From contig CP114482.1 in the NCBI GenBank assembly GCA_027186245.1, positions 625,001 to 689,000 of the forward strand: a stretch of 64,000 nucleotides of DNA. The letters run 5' to 3'. Source of the DNA: Coriaria nepalensis (Eukaryota; Streptophyta; Magnoliopsida; Cucurbitales; Coriariaceae). Below are positions 10,432-23,055 of the stretch, in pieces. Under the pieces are notes generated by a model. That model worked only from the letters and a program-made list of their open reading frames with translations. It searched no databases and was not told the DNA's origin. The position numbers and the translations under genes are program-made. Positions within the stretch are counted from its first letter, which is position 1. The number at the start of each line of letters is the position of its first letter.

Positions 10432-10981
10432 AGAATGGTAGCAGTATGGTTGGAGTTCCTCCTCATGTTTAGGAGACAAAGCTGTCTGTCTGAATTTGAA
10501 GCTTAGTTTTAATTTAGTGTTCTAGTCCTAAGCTTAGTTATCCATTTTTATTTTTGTGTTTCGTATCTCAAAACGTAGTAGGAGGGTTTAGTTTCTTACT
10601 TTATGGGCTAACAAGAGTACTTGTCTACTTTCCTCTATGTTATGCTGCTTAAGAAAACCAAATCCCTTAATATATGTACTTATTGTTGCCTAGTAATTTT
10701 ACAGAATCAAAGTAGAAGAGTGCCTCAAGGCTCAAACACTGATACAATAGTTGTTTACATCAAGAAGTCTACTAAACAAAGTGAGAGCAAATAAATAGCA
10801 TTTCGAGCTCTATATATGTGAAAATCTGCAAGTTATGCAGTAAGCTTTCATGCAACCCTGTTTGTGCAATCTGTTTGCTCTATCAAACACTTTTCAAAAC
10901 CAAACAACATAGACACTTTGAATCAAAATCAAACATTCACATATCTAAAATGAAAATTTGCAACACTTGGAAAGAATTTAG

Positions 10982-12376
10982 CTAACTAAAAATTCGAACA
11001 AGACTAGGTACGTAAGGAAGAGGAGTATCGTATTCAACTTCAGAATGCTTGTAAATGTCAAGGAATTGTTCCCTTTGAAGGCTGTAATAATGTATACCTT
11101 CATAATGCAATAGAAATATAGTGTCATGTTCATACTCTCCGATGCATACCGGCACAAATTCTAACCATTCATTAACTGCCTCAATGCTATACTTCATAAC
11201 CCAGGAATCTTCCGGTTTCTTTACATCTTTAAGCATCCAAATCCAATATTTACACCCATATTCACCGCCAACCATGTAATCTGCATCACATAATAGTTGC
11301 TGCTTCAGGCATAGTTTTCCTTGCAATTCGAACATTTGTTGTGTTGGGTAATTGTCCTCTGCCATTGGTACCTTAGCAAAGAATTCTCCAAATTCTTCGG
11401 TCGAAATGTCGAACCAAACAATAGGTGTAACATAATCCTCGAGCGGTATGTTGTAATTCACATCATGGCATCCTAACAAATGATCATTTGTCAACCAGTA
11501 CATTACATTGTCTACAACCACAGCTTTGCGTTGAGGAATTAGTGGGTAATGAGGGAGTTTCTTAAGCCTTCTCCAAGTGTTGTTTCCATGTCTATGATCA
11601 AGAGTCAATACATCAACCCTGAGGGTGTTAAGCACCATTTGTTTGTGACGAGCACAACTTATATTCAAAATCTTATATTTGTTAATTATGGGACAGAAGC
11701 CAAATCCAGAAGCTTGAAGCTCTATATTTAAATCGGGCGGTGCCGGAACATTTACGGACTCTCCGGTGATTGGATTACAGACATAAGCCGAACCATCCCT
11801 ACCATGGAAACATATCAAACCATTGACTGAAGAGATTTCATCAAATTGGAATCTGATTTTCTTACGGATTTGTACCATGGTTTTGATACCCTTTGTCATC
11901 TTGAATAGAGATAGTTCATCTGGCTTTCGATCAAAATTAACCGTCATGGTAGGGTTAGAAGACACTGATGAGGATGGTCTTATTTCATGGTGAAGTGAGG
12001 AAAGACTAACATAGTAAGAACTACTATCGAGATTGTCGTTATTACCTTCATTTTTCGATCCTGACACGAAGAGAACTCGATCGAGAGAGGAAGAAAGTGA
12101 TCTTGTTGTACGCTCCAAGTAGTCGTAAACAAAGCGACGATCTGTTAGAATCGAATACCAGAGCTTGCATACGTACTTGACGCTTCTTCCCAGATCTTTA
12201 CATGGAACTCTTGATAGAATCTCGGACATTGTTTCCTCCGGTAGAAGCATGAAAAAGTGTTTCCTGTCTTCCTTTCCTCCTGTTCTCATCTCTTTTATCA
12301 TCTTTCCAATTACTTGCTTCTTCATTTCTGTGACTTGTTTGAAATTTGGCAAGCGAGTTTTTATATCTGACCCCAT
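10982..12376 (-). CDS. F-box protein with FBA-type domain, copy 2
   Basis: The protein is identical to copy 1 over all 464 residues. The intact frame contrasts with the broken P4-ATPase next to it. With five copies in under 46 kb, gene dosage may be raised if each copy is transcribed. The upstream region is also duplicated, so each copy keeps its own promoter. Confidence 0.92.
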   Translation of the reverse strand: MGSDIKTRLPNFKQVTEMKKQVIGKMIKEMRTGGKEDRKHFFMLLPEETMSEILSRVPCKDLGRSVKYVCKLWYSILTDRRFVYDYLERTTRSLSSSLDRVLFVSGSKNEGNNDNLDSSSYYVSLSSLHHEIRPSSSVSSNPTMTVNFDRKPDELSLFKMTKGIKTMVQIRKKIRFQFDEISSVNGLICFHGRDGSAYVCNPITGESVNVPAPPDLNIELQASGFGFCPIINKYKILNISCARHKQMVLNTLRVDVLTLDHRHGNNTWRRLKKLPHYPLIPQRKAVVVDNVMYWLTNDHLLGCHDVNYNIPLEDYVTPIVWFDISTEEFGEFFAKVPMAEDNYPTQQMFELQGKLCLKQQLLCDADYMVGGEYGCKYWIWMLKDVKKPEDSWVMKYSIEAVNEWLEFVPVCIGEYEHDTIFLLHYEGIHYYSLQREQFLDIYKHSEVEYDTPLPYVPSLVRIFS

Positions 12377-13317
12377 GTCACTATTTTTCTCTCATTTCTA
12401 TAACTGATAAACGAGAGGATCAAGGATCGGTTGGTTATAGACTATTTCATGCACATTTTTCTCGACGTTCAGTTTGAGGTGTAATTTATCAATTATCCAA
12501 TTAATCAAAGTCTAAAAAATTATTAAAAACAGAATTACCCACTAAAACAGAATTATTAAAAAATTATAGGTACAATATCTGCCACGAGTAAGATTTTGCA
12601 GCGACACGACATGTGGTCGCGCATACTAGAAGATTCTACGTAGAAAGACAAGTCATTGTCTTGTCGCAGTTAGAGGGCAATCATCACCTGCTCCACCACC
12701 ATTTTAAGTCTCCAAGTTCCTTTGCTTCTTGAAGCGGCAAAGCCAACCTCTATTCACTATTCATACAAAAGGCTGTTCCTGTCTCTCTCTCCCTCTCTAC
12801 TTCTCTGAGACAGCAAGAAAGATATCTCTCCAGCTTCGAACCAAAGTAAGGAATCCAAAAGAAAGACTACTTTTTAAAGTTTAATTAGCTTCTCATGTTG
12901 CTTGAAGTTTGGAAGCTAAACAATCTTTTCACTACTTGGCTTGAGGATCTAAGTTAGTGCAGCTTCTTACATTTCATCAAATATTCACCCACTTCGTGTT
13001 TTTTCTTCCCTTTTTTTAGCTTTTAGTTCAAAATATATATACTCTGTTCTTGTCTGATGTATAAGTTTCCAGAACTTCTGTGATATAGGATTCTAGGAAT
13101 GGTTTCTTTTGGTAAAATTCTGTCACCAATTGGTCTTCTAGATAAAAAGAGAGAACTCATTTTTCTGTTCTTTTTTGTCTTTTGAGCTTTAGAAATGCCT
13201 TGAAAAGAGAGGGGGGAAATGAGAATGGCTAGTTGGAAAAGAAGTTATTACCATTAATTGGCCTTTTTTCTGTAAAACGTTAGGCAGCCCTTTTGTGTTT
13301 GGGAGTTGATAATTGAA

Positions 13318-16300
13318 ATGGCTGAAAGGAGAAGGAAAGGGATACATTTTAGCAAACTGTATTCATTTTTGTGTCGGCACTCGACGTTTAAGGATCATCA
13401 TGATCAAATTGGACAAACAGGTTACTCGAGGGTTGTTTATTGTAACGAACCCGAAAAGCCGAAAGCAATCGAGTTGAATTACAGGGGAAACCATGTGTCG
13501 ACTACTAAGTGTACGGCGGCTAATTTGATTCCAAAGTCTTTGTTCGAACAGTTTAGGAGAGTTGCAAATATATACTTTCTTGTTGTAGCTTTTGTCTCCT
13601 TTAGTCCTTTGGCTCCATTACGGCTCCCAGTGTTCTTGCCCCGCTGGTGGTTGTGATCGGGGCTACAATGGCTAAAGAAGGGGTCGAAGATTGGAGGCGA
13701 AGAAAACAGGTGATTGTTTTATACCATGTTAGTTTTTCTAATATTTCTGTCCTTGACATCTTGTTATGTTGCTTTTGAATCTTATAGATGTCAATATGTT
13801 TGAAAAATTATGTTGTTTGATCATTCATTGCTAATCTATTTCATGTCCGAGAATCGAAAGTGACTTGTATCCATTTAAATTTTCTAAAATGGAAGCTATT
13901 TAGGTAGAACTGCTGATAACTTAACCCGAGATTAGCCGAACATGATGTAACTACTGATAACTTAACCGGAGATTAACCGAACATGATGTTTATAAACTAT
14001 CAAGCGAATTCTATATCATGTAATTTCTAGATAATACCGTCTCCAGGAGAGCATTTTAGTCATTGCATAAGAGACGGGAAGGTTATTCACTTATTAATCG
14101 CCTCTTTGCATGATATTTCATTATTGGCTCTGTTTCATAACAGCTTAAGCTTTTCGTAACACTAGAAACTTGTAAATAATGTCACGCATGATTCTTTTAG
14201 TTATATTAGGCCATACACCATATGTACATGATATTGTTTTTCCCTGGCTATCTTTTCTTTCTTCAATTCATTTTAGGACGTAGAGGCGAACAACCGAAAG
14301 GTTAAAGTGTTTGTTAAGGACGACAACAAATTCCAAGAGACGAGATGGAAGAACCTCCGAGTCGGTGACATTGTAAAAGTACATAAAGACGATTACTTCC
14401 CAGCTGATCTTCTCCTTCTTTCTTCAAGCTACGAAGACGGGGTTTGTTATGTGGAGACCATGAATCTAGACGGAGAAACTAACTTAAAATTGAAGCATGC
14501 TTTGGAAATCACATCTCGTCTCCGCAATGAAGTGTCCTTCAAAAATTTCAAAGCAGTGATCAAGTGTGAGGACCCTAATGAGAATCTCTACACATTCATC
14601 GGAACATTATATTATAATGAAAGTCCGTACCCTCTCTCGCCGCAACAGATTCTTTTACGTGGTTCTAAGCTTAAAAATACAGAGTATGTCTTTGGAGTTG
14701 TTATCTTCACGGGACATGATACCAAGGTGATGAAGAATGCAACTGATCCTCCTTCCAGGAGGAGTAAAATCGAACGGAAGATGGATAAGATAGTCTACAT
14801 TCTTTTCGCTACTCTTATCATGATATCTTTCTTAGGATCTCTCTATTGTGGAATCCAAACTGGTAATGAAATTAAGGGTGGAAAGCTTAGAAGGTGGTAT
14901 CTCCGTCCAGATCGTACATCTGTCTTCTACGACCCAAAACAGGCCCCACTTGCGGCTTTTTTCCATTTCCTGACCGCCCTTATGTTATACGGATACTTAA
15001 TTCCGATTTCATTATATGTATCAATTGAGATTGTGAAGGTCTTACAAAGCATTTTTATTAACCAAGATATTGACATGTATTGTGAGGAAATGGATAAACC
15101 AGCTCATGCTAGGACTTCTAATCTGAATGAGGAACTGGGACAAGTAGATACGATACTTTCTGACAAAACGGGCACTCTGACTTGTAACTCCATGGACTTT
15201 GTGAAATGCTCTATAGCAGGGTCCGCTTATGGTCGTGGGTTGACTGAAGTCGAGATTGCACTTGCAAGGAAAAATCTGGACCATCCATTCGAAATTAATG
15301 ATGTTAAAGACGACGGGAAGAAGTCAATTAAGGGGTTCAATTTTAGAGACGAACGGGTTATGGAGGGGAATTGGGTTAATGAGCTTCATTCAGATTTTAT
15401 TCAGAAATTTTTCCGGGTGCTAGCCTTATGCCATACATCTGTTTCGGTTGTAAATGAAGAGATAGGAGAGATTTCTTATGAGGCGGAGTCACCTGATGAA
15501 GCGGCTTTTGTTATAGCTGCAAGGGAGCTCGGGTTCGAGTTTTTCGAACGGACTCAAACGAGCATTTCTTTGCGGGAGTTAGATTTTGCAAGCGGGAAAA
15601 AGGTTGAAAGGTGAGTTTTTCTGCTACTTTCTTTTAGCATCATTTCTAGATTTTTTATGAGATAACAAGACTTGTATTTAGTAATATTTATGTAACTTGA
15701 TTTCGTATTTTAGAGTGTACGAGCTTCTTCAGGTCTTAGAGTTCAGTAGTTCTCGGAAAAGAATGTCAGTCATTGTAAGAAATCCGGAAAATCAACTACT
15801 GCTCCTCTCTAAAGGTGCAGATAGGTAAGACTTCTTTCAAAGCATATACGCATTTTTCTGTCTATATGGAGTTATAACCTCAGGTTATTGTTCTAAGCAA
15901 TTTTCTGTCCATATACATATTCAGTGTAATGTTTGAGAGGTTATCGAAAGACGGTAGGATGTTTGAGACGGAGACAAAAGAGCAGATCAAAGAATATTCC
16001 GAAGCAGGGCTTAGAACCTTGGTAGTTACATGCCGCGAGCTGGATGAAGTAGAGTACAAGAAATGGGAAGACAAGTTCTTAAAGGCCAAAACTGCCGTCA
16101 GAGCAGACCGAGATGTGTTAATGGACACAACTGCAGATGATATCGAAAGAAACTTAATCCTTCTCGGTGCTACTGCTGTTGAAGACAAACTCCAGAAGGG
16201 GGTTAGTTAGTTAGTTAAAGTCTGTTTCATTCGTTAGTTAGGTAAAGATTCATGTTTTGGTGATTGTTTAGGTGCCGGAATCAAGATATGGGTATTGACC

Positions 16301-17013
16301 GGAGATAAGATGGAAACTGCTGTTAATATCGGGTACGATGGCAGGTCATTTTCTTAGACATGTTCGCTGAAATTTCTTTCTTATAGCATGTTTTAGAATC
16401 TGTGTATTTTTACTGGTATGCTTGTAGCTTACTTATAAAAGATATGAAACAAATAGTGATCACACTTGATTCTCGGGAAATTGATATCTTAGAAAAACAG
16501 GGCGAAAAGGCAGCTATTGAGAAGATACATTGTTTGATCTTAGCATCTTTTTCACATGGTGAAGTTGTTTGTTGAACCTTCTGGAATCATTTCAGGCATG
16601 TCTTGAGAGTGTGAAAAAGCAAATTAGAGAAGGAATGTCTCAAATCACTAACAGCAAAAAAAGTGAAGAAAAGTCTTCTTTCAGCTTAGTAGTTGACGGA
16701 AAGTCATTGGATTTTGCTCTCAAATTTGTGGAGAAGTCATTTTTTGAGATTGCAGCCAGTTGTACATCTGTCATATGCTGTCGTTCTTCGCCTAAACAAA
16801 AAGCCCTTGTATATTCATGTAATTTGTGTCAGTCTTTCCTTTTTTTTTTTCAGAATAATCTGATAGAGAACTATAGGAATTTTGCAGGTTACGAGAATGG
16901 TCAAACAACGAACGGGTAAAACAACATTATCAGTAGGTGATGGAGCAAATGATGTGGGAATGCTTCATGAGGCTGACATTGGAGTTGGCATTAGTGGTGT
17001 TGAAGGGATGCAG
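13318..17013 (+). pseudogene. P4-ATPase pseudogene, copy 2, 3'-truncated
   Basis: Exon order and lesions match copy 1. The frameshift is near 13617-13619, the missing segment at about 16273-16281, and the lost donor at 16525-16526. It ends after exon 8 at 17013 and runs into the transposon-like block instead of exon 9. The longest open part, exon 2 (14277-15610), still encodes the intact DKTGT region. Confidence 0.9.
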
Positions 17014-17096
17014 GTAAATCCTTACTTATTATATTGTGTTTTAGGAGTTGGCATTATGTTGTTTTTTCCTTACGAACTTTTTTATTCTTTCCCTGC

Positions 17097-17832
17097 GACC
17101 CCCCACCCACCCGATTTTCACCGAAACTGTAAATGCAATCGAATCGGGTTTTCACCGATTTGGTTGAAGAAGCCGACCATAACCGAACCGGTATTAGACC
17201 GGTGGGTTTCATTCGAAACTAGTTCGATTTTTCTGTTCTTTTGCTATTTTCTATAATTCCATTAAATTATAATATTGTATCATGATGAATGTATATATTA
17301 AATTTATTTAATAAATTGTTTTGGAGTCACTTTCAATTAATATCATATTTGATGAAAATTCGATATTATAATAACTAAAAAAATATCATTTTACCTTAAT
17401 ATTATGATCAAAACAATTTTCAAATATATCATAAATTCATAAATATTAATCAATATTTAGAGGTATAAACTATGAACTGTGATTGTAACTGTGCTTTCAA
17501 AGCTCCATCGTAAAAATATTAAATATCAATATCATATACTACTTTACTCTACGGGTCGTAAGCCTCCTCAATTCGTAGAATATCATAAGTTATAAACTTA
17601 TAGTCATAATTTTTAGTTTACTCGAATGGTCGATACAGTTTTCGACCATTCGACCCGTACAAAAAGTAAATAAATAATAGATTTTCGGTCGTTTCACCGA
17701 AACCGGCCGAAAAATCGAAAATCGGTTTAACCAAATATTTTTCGGTCGGTAGATTTTGGCACATGAAACCAATCGAAACTAACCAAAAAATATTGGTCTG
17801 GATCGGTACGGTTTTATTTTTCTCACCCCTCC
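17097..17832. mobile_element. Putative hAT-like remnant, unit 2
   Basis: Copy of the block at 7355-8090, with C at 17597 as in unit 4. It was carried by the tandem duplication and did not insert independently. Confidence 0.35.
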
Positions 17833-18376
17833 ACATATCTATTGTTTTTTGCCCTGTGATTAGATTAATTACTGTAATTAAATGTAGAAAGAATGAAATG
17901 CAAGAGTCTAGCGTGCCTCCGAGTGTCGTCCACGACGCAATCCTGGTAGAAGAACGGGTCAAGATCCAGGTTAACAAGAATAATGAAATGAGTTATAATA
18001 TATAAAAATAAAATAAAAATAAAAATTTATTGGTTTAATTTTGAAATTTTAGATTTTCTTTCTTCTTTTTTTTTTTTTTTTTGATGAAGTGATGTGGCGT
18101 AAAATTTTAAACGGCCATATCATATCAGTAATTCGTCTTAAAGTTTAGATACTAAAACTAACAAATTTAAGAGATTCCTTATAATTAAATTTGAAATTGG
18201 GTGTTTATTATAATTTATAAATAGTTGTAGGTATTTTTTTATAATTTTGATAAACCTTTGAGACCTGATAGTAATTCACCCAAATAAATAAATAAATAAA
18301 TAAACCCGAAAAAAGAGAAGTTCAGCGAAAAACAAGAAAAAGGTTAGAAAGAGACAAGTGAGCTCCACCGTCTACT

Positions 18377-20169
18377 ATGGCTGGGTAGGTATTATTCAAT
18401 ACTGTAAAAAAAAAAATTCCAATAGCTGTAGCAGTCTTTCTTGATTACTTTTTTGCTTCAAAAACCCTTCTGCTTCGTATGGATTTTTGATCTGAATGTA
18501 TATATATATTTTTCTTTAGGCCAAAAATTTGAAAGTATAGTTTCGCCTGTATTTGTTAGAACTCTTAGGTGAATTCAAGAATGAGAGGCAAATGATGAAC
18601 TGATCAAAATACAGATTGTATTAAAATTTTCATATTCTGTAAAACCAGATTACAGGGACTTGTAGACTTGAAGGAATACAAAAACCAGTAATATCCCCAT
18701 ACTAGATTTACTTTTAACAAAATAACTAAACTAAAATGAGAACAACCCATCAGCATAAAGATAGGATAATCAAGATAAGATAGAAAACAATAAGCAATGG
18801 ATAAAACCCCATCCATTGCTGTAAAAACAGACTGATGTGTATGCACATGTTACTTTTCCAGCAATAGGCAAAAATGCTCCATTCGAGCAAGAAAGATTCT
18901 TCTAACTTCTAATCTGCTTGAACATGTTCATATGACGTGTCTTTGACTTGCTTCAGTAGTAAAATTGCTAAAAGAATTCAAATGAGGCCACTGACTTGTT
19001 CATGAAGAAATGTGACTTCATAGAAACCTTCACGACTGTTTTGAGCATAACTTGAGATAGGGACGTCTAAATTGAGTGAGTCAATTGCTTGGAAAAAACT
19101 GCTTCCTAGATTTAGGTGTAGAATAACTCTTAGTGATCAGAATTGGATGATTCCAAAACCCACAACTTTGTTTTGATGTTGCCTAGCTGTGTGCATTGTA
19201 GTCAACATGATTTGGATGATAAAGCAAATAGTCAACCCTCATTTACTTGATGCTCATAAGCAAAGCAATCAGATTTCTAACATGTATATATTACAACAAA
19301 CATAATTTAATTAATTTTTTTTTTTTTTTTAATATCTTCTTTTCTTCTTGCTGCCGCCTTCTGGTAATTAATCTTTCTCTTTATATCTTCTTTTCTTCTT
19401 GCTGTTGTAGAGAATCATCAGCACAAGGATATACCAATTCACTGCTTGATCAGCTGATTCTGCACACGGAGTCCCATGTTCTTGATCAAAGAGAAAAACT
19501 ATCAAAAATCAGTGAATCGGTCGAAGAACTTGGTAGTTCGATCACACGTATAGAAGACTTTATACGAGAAATTAAAAGTACATATAACCGTTTAGAGTTA
19601 CAGTAATATTTCCATATTTATTTTAATTGTTTGATTGTTTTACGTGTTTTTTTGTTTTGTTTTTTTTTTTTTTTTTTATAGCAAAACGATCAGTTGCTCC
19701 TACCGACCTTTCCGACCCTCAAAACCAAGTTCCTGAAATACCCCTTCCTGTTCCAGACCAACAGATACTCCATCCTGTTCCAGACCAACAGATACTCCTT
19801 CCTGTTCCAAACCAACAGATACCAATTCATCCCCAGGTGCTACCACCCTTAGAGTTATCCGCTTCACATAAAGTATCAGCCACCGGAGTAAAAGAAGGAA
19901 TTATTAAAATGAAAGGTTCAGTCTACAACAGATTCATTGGCTCCTGCCCAATCGGTCTTAATTTTAACTACGCCATTGTGTATGGGGTTCCAGCTGAAGT
20001 CATGCTGAATGATAATGACTTCGAAGCGATAGTGAAATCGTCACTAGGTAGAAAATCACTCTGGATAGTCTGTGAAGAATTTAAACAATATTTAGATGAA
20101 GGTCATACTTTGCGAATCAGTTTAGTTTGGCGGGGCAATCTTCCTGTATTCACTGTTGCTAAGGTTTGA
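18377..20169 (+). CDS. Gene X, copy C, unrecognised protein
   Basis: Exon 1 is 18377-18384, exon 2 starts at 19411, and exon 3 is 19682-20169 with stop TGA. The sequence is the same as copy B except for the shorter poly-T tract before exon 3. The same phase problem exists between exons 2 and 3. It converges tail-to-tail with the F-box gene whose stop is at 20720, leaving 550 bp between them. Confidence 0.5.
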
Positions 20170-20719
20170 AGAATGGTAGCAGTATGGTTGGAGTTCCTCC
20201 TCATGTTTAGGAGACAAAGCTGTCTGTCTGAATTTGAAGCTTAGTTTTAATTTAGTGTTCTAGTCCTAAGCTTAGTTATCCATTTTTATTTTTGTGTTTC
20301 GTATCTCAAAACGTAGTAGGAGGGTTTAGTTTCTTACTTTATGGGCTAACAAGAGTACTTGTCTACTTTCCTCTATGTTATGCTGCTTAAGAAAACCAAA
20401 TCCCTTAATATATGTACTTATTGTTGCCTAGTAATTTTACAGAATCAAAGTAGAAGAGTGCCTCAAGGCTCAAACACTGATACAATAGTTGTTTACATCA
20501 AGAAGTCTACTAAACAAAGTGAGAGCAAATAAATAGCATTTCGAGCTCTATATATGTGAAAATCTGCAAGTTATGCAGTAAGCTTTCATGCAACCCTGTT
20601 TGTGCAATCTGTTTGCTCTATCAAACACTTTTCAAAACCAAACAACATAGACACTTTGAATCAAAATCAAACATTCACATATCTAAAATGAAAATTTGCA
20701 ACACTTGGAAAGAATTTAG

Positions 20720-22114
20720 CTAACTAAAAATTCGAACAAGACTAGGTACGTAAGGAAGAGGAGTATCGTATTCAACTTCAGAATGCTTGTAAATGTCAAG
20801 GAATTGTTCCCTTTGAAGGCTGTAATAATGTATACCTTCATAATGCAATAGAAATATAGTGTCATGTTCATACTCTCCGATGCATACCGGCACAAATTCT
20901 AACCATTCATTAACTGCCTCAATGCTATACTTCATAACCCAGGAATCTTCCGGTTTCTTTACATCTTTAAGCATCCAAATCCAATATTTACACCCATATT
21001 CACCGCCAACCATGTAATCTGCATCACATAATAGTTGCTGCTTCAGGCATAGTTTTCCTTGCAATTCGAACATTTGTTGTGTTGGGTAATTGTCCTCTGC
21101 CATTGGTACCTTAGCAAAGAATTCTCCAAATTCTTCGGTCGAAATGTCGAACCAAACAATAGGTGTAACATAATCCTCGAGCGGTATGTTGTAATTCACA
21201 TCATGGCATCCTAACAAATGATCATTTGTCAACCAGTACATTACATTGTCTACAACCACAGCTTTGCGTTGAGGAATTAGTGGGTAATGAGGGAGTTTCT
21301 TAAGCCTTCTCCAAGTGTTGTTTCCATGTCTATGATCAAGAGTCAATACATCAACCCTGAGGGTGTTAAGCACCATTTGTTTGTGACGAGCACAACTTAT
21401 ATTCAAAATCTTATATTTGTTAATTATGGGACAGAAGCCAAATCCAGAAGCTTGAAGCTCTATATTTAAATCGGGCGGTGCCGGAACATTTACGGACTCT
21501 CCGGTGATTGGATTACAGACATAAGCCGAACCATCCCTACCATGGAAACATATCAAACCATTGACTGAAGAGATTTCATCAAATTGGAATCTGATTTTCT
21601 TACGGATTTGTACCATGGTTTTGATACCCTTTGTCATCTTGAATAGAGATAGTTCATCTGGCTTTCGATCAAAATTAACCGTCATGGTAGGGTTAGAAGA
21701 CACTGATGAGGATGGTCTTATTTCATGGTGAAGTGAGGAAAGACTAACATAGTAAGAACTACTATCGAGATTGTCGTTATTACCTTCATTTTTCGATCCT
21801 GACACGAAGAGAACTCGATCGAGAGAGGAAGAAAGTGATCTTGTTGTACGCTCCAAGTAGTCGTAAACAAAGCGACGATCTGTTAGAATCGAATACCAGA
21901 GCTTGCATACGTACTTGACGCTTCTTCCCAGATCTTTACATGGAACTCTTGATAGAATCTCGGACATTGTTTCCTCCGGTAGAAGCATGAAAAAGTGTTT
22001 CCTGTCTTCCTTTCCTCCTGTTCTCATCTCTTTTATCATCTTTCCAATTACTTGCTTCTTCATTTCTGTGACTTGTTTGAAATTTGGCAAGCGAGTTTTT
22101 ATATCTGACCCCAT
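20720..22114 (-). CDS. F-box protein with FBA-type domain, copy 3
   Basis: The 464-residue protein is identical to copies 1 and 2, with F-box and FBA parts both present. It lies between gene X copy C (convergent) and P4-ATPase pseudogene copy 3 (divergent). Confidence 0.92.
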   Translation of the reverse strand: MGSDIKTRLPNFKQVTEMKKQVIGKMIKEMRTGGKEDRKHFFMLLPEETMSEILSRVPCKDLGRSVKYVCKLWYSILTDRRFVYDYLERTTRSLSSSLDRVLFVSGSKNEGNNDNLDSSSYYVSLSSLHHEIRPSSSVSSNPTMTVNFDRKPDELSLFKMTKGIKTMVQIRKKIRFQFDEISSVNGLICFHGRDGSAYVCNPITGESVNVPAPPDLNIELQASGFGFCPIINKYKILNISCARHKQMVLNTLRVDVLTLDHRHGNNTWRRLKKLPHYPLIPQRKAVVVDNVMYWLTNDHLLGCHDVNYNIPLEDYVTPIVWFDISTEEFGEFFAKVPMAEDNYPTQQMFELQGKLCLKQQLLCDADYMVGGEYGCKYWIWMLKDVKKPEDSWVMKYSIEAVNEWLEFVPVCIGEYEHDTIFLLHYEGIHYYSLQREQFLDIYKHSEVEYDTPLPYVPSLVRIFS

Positions 22115-23055
22115 GTCACTATTTTTCTCTCATTTCTATAACTGATAAACGAGAGGATCAAGGATCGGTTGGTTATAGACTATTTCATGCACATTTTTCT
22201 CGACGTTCAGTTTGAGGTGTAATTTATCAATTATCCAATTAATCAAAGTCTAAAAAATTATTAAAAACAGAATTACCCACTAAAACAGAATTATTAAAAA
22301 ATTATAGGTACAATATCTGCCACGAGTAAGATTTTGCAGCGACACGACATGTGGTCGCGCATACTAGAAGATTCTACGTAGAAAGACAAGTCATTGTCTT
22401 GTCGCAGTTAGAGGGCAATCATCACCTGCTCCACCACCATTTTAAGTCTCCAAGTTCCTTTGCTTCTTGAAGCGGCAAAGCCAACCTCTATTCACTATTC
22501 ATACAAAAGGCTGTTCCTGTCTCTCTCTCCCTCTCTACTTCTCTGAGACAGCAAGAAAGATATCTCTCCAGCTTCGAACCAAAGTAAGGAATCCAAAAGA
22601 AAGACTACTTTTTAAAGTTTAATTAGCTTCTCATGTTGCTTGAAGTTTGGAAGCTAAACAATCTTTTCACTACTTGGCTTGAGGATCTAAGTTAGTGCAG
22701 CTTCTTACATTTCATCAAATATTCACCCACTTCGTGTTTTTTCTTCCCTTTTTTTAGCTTTTAGTTCAAAATATATATACTCTGTTCTTGTCTGATGTAT
22801 AAGTTTCCAGAACTTCTGTGATATAGGATTCTAGGAATGGTTTCTTTTGGTAAAATTCTGTCACCAATTGGTCTTCTAGATAAAAAGAGAGAACTCATTT
22901 TTCTGTTCTTTTTTGTCTTTTGAGCTTTAGAAATGCCTTGAAAAGAGAGGGGGGAAATGAGAATGGCTAGTTGGAAAAGAAGTTATTACCATTAATTGGC
23001 CTTTTTTCTGTAAAACGTTAGGCAGCCCTTTTGTGTTTGGGAGTTGATAATTGAA

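Larger units (their letters stand above)
9739..19480 (+). repeat. Tandem unit 2 (9742 bp)
   Basis: This unit matches unit 1 but is 4 bp longer. The extra bases are T residues in the poly-T tract just before gene X exon 3 (around 9918-9939). It carries C at 17597 where units 1 and 3 carry T. Gene order and all lesions in the P4-ATPase are the same as in unit 1. Confidence 0.97.
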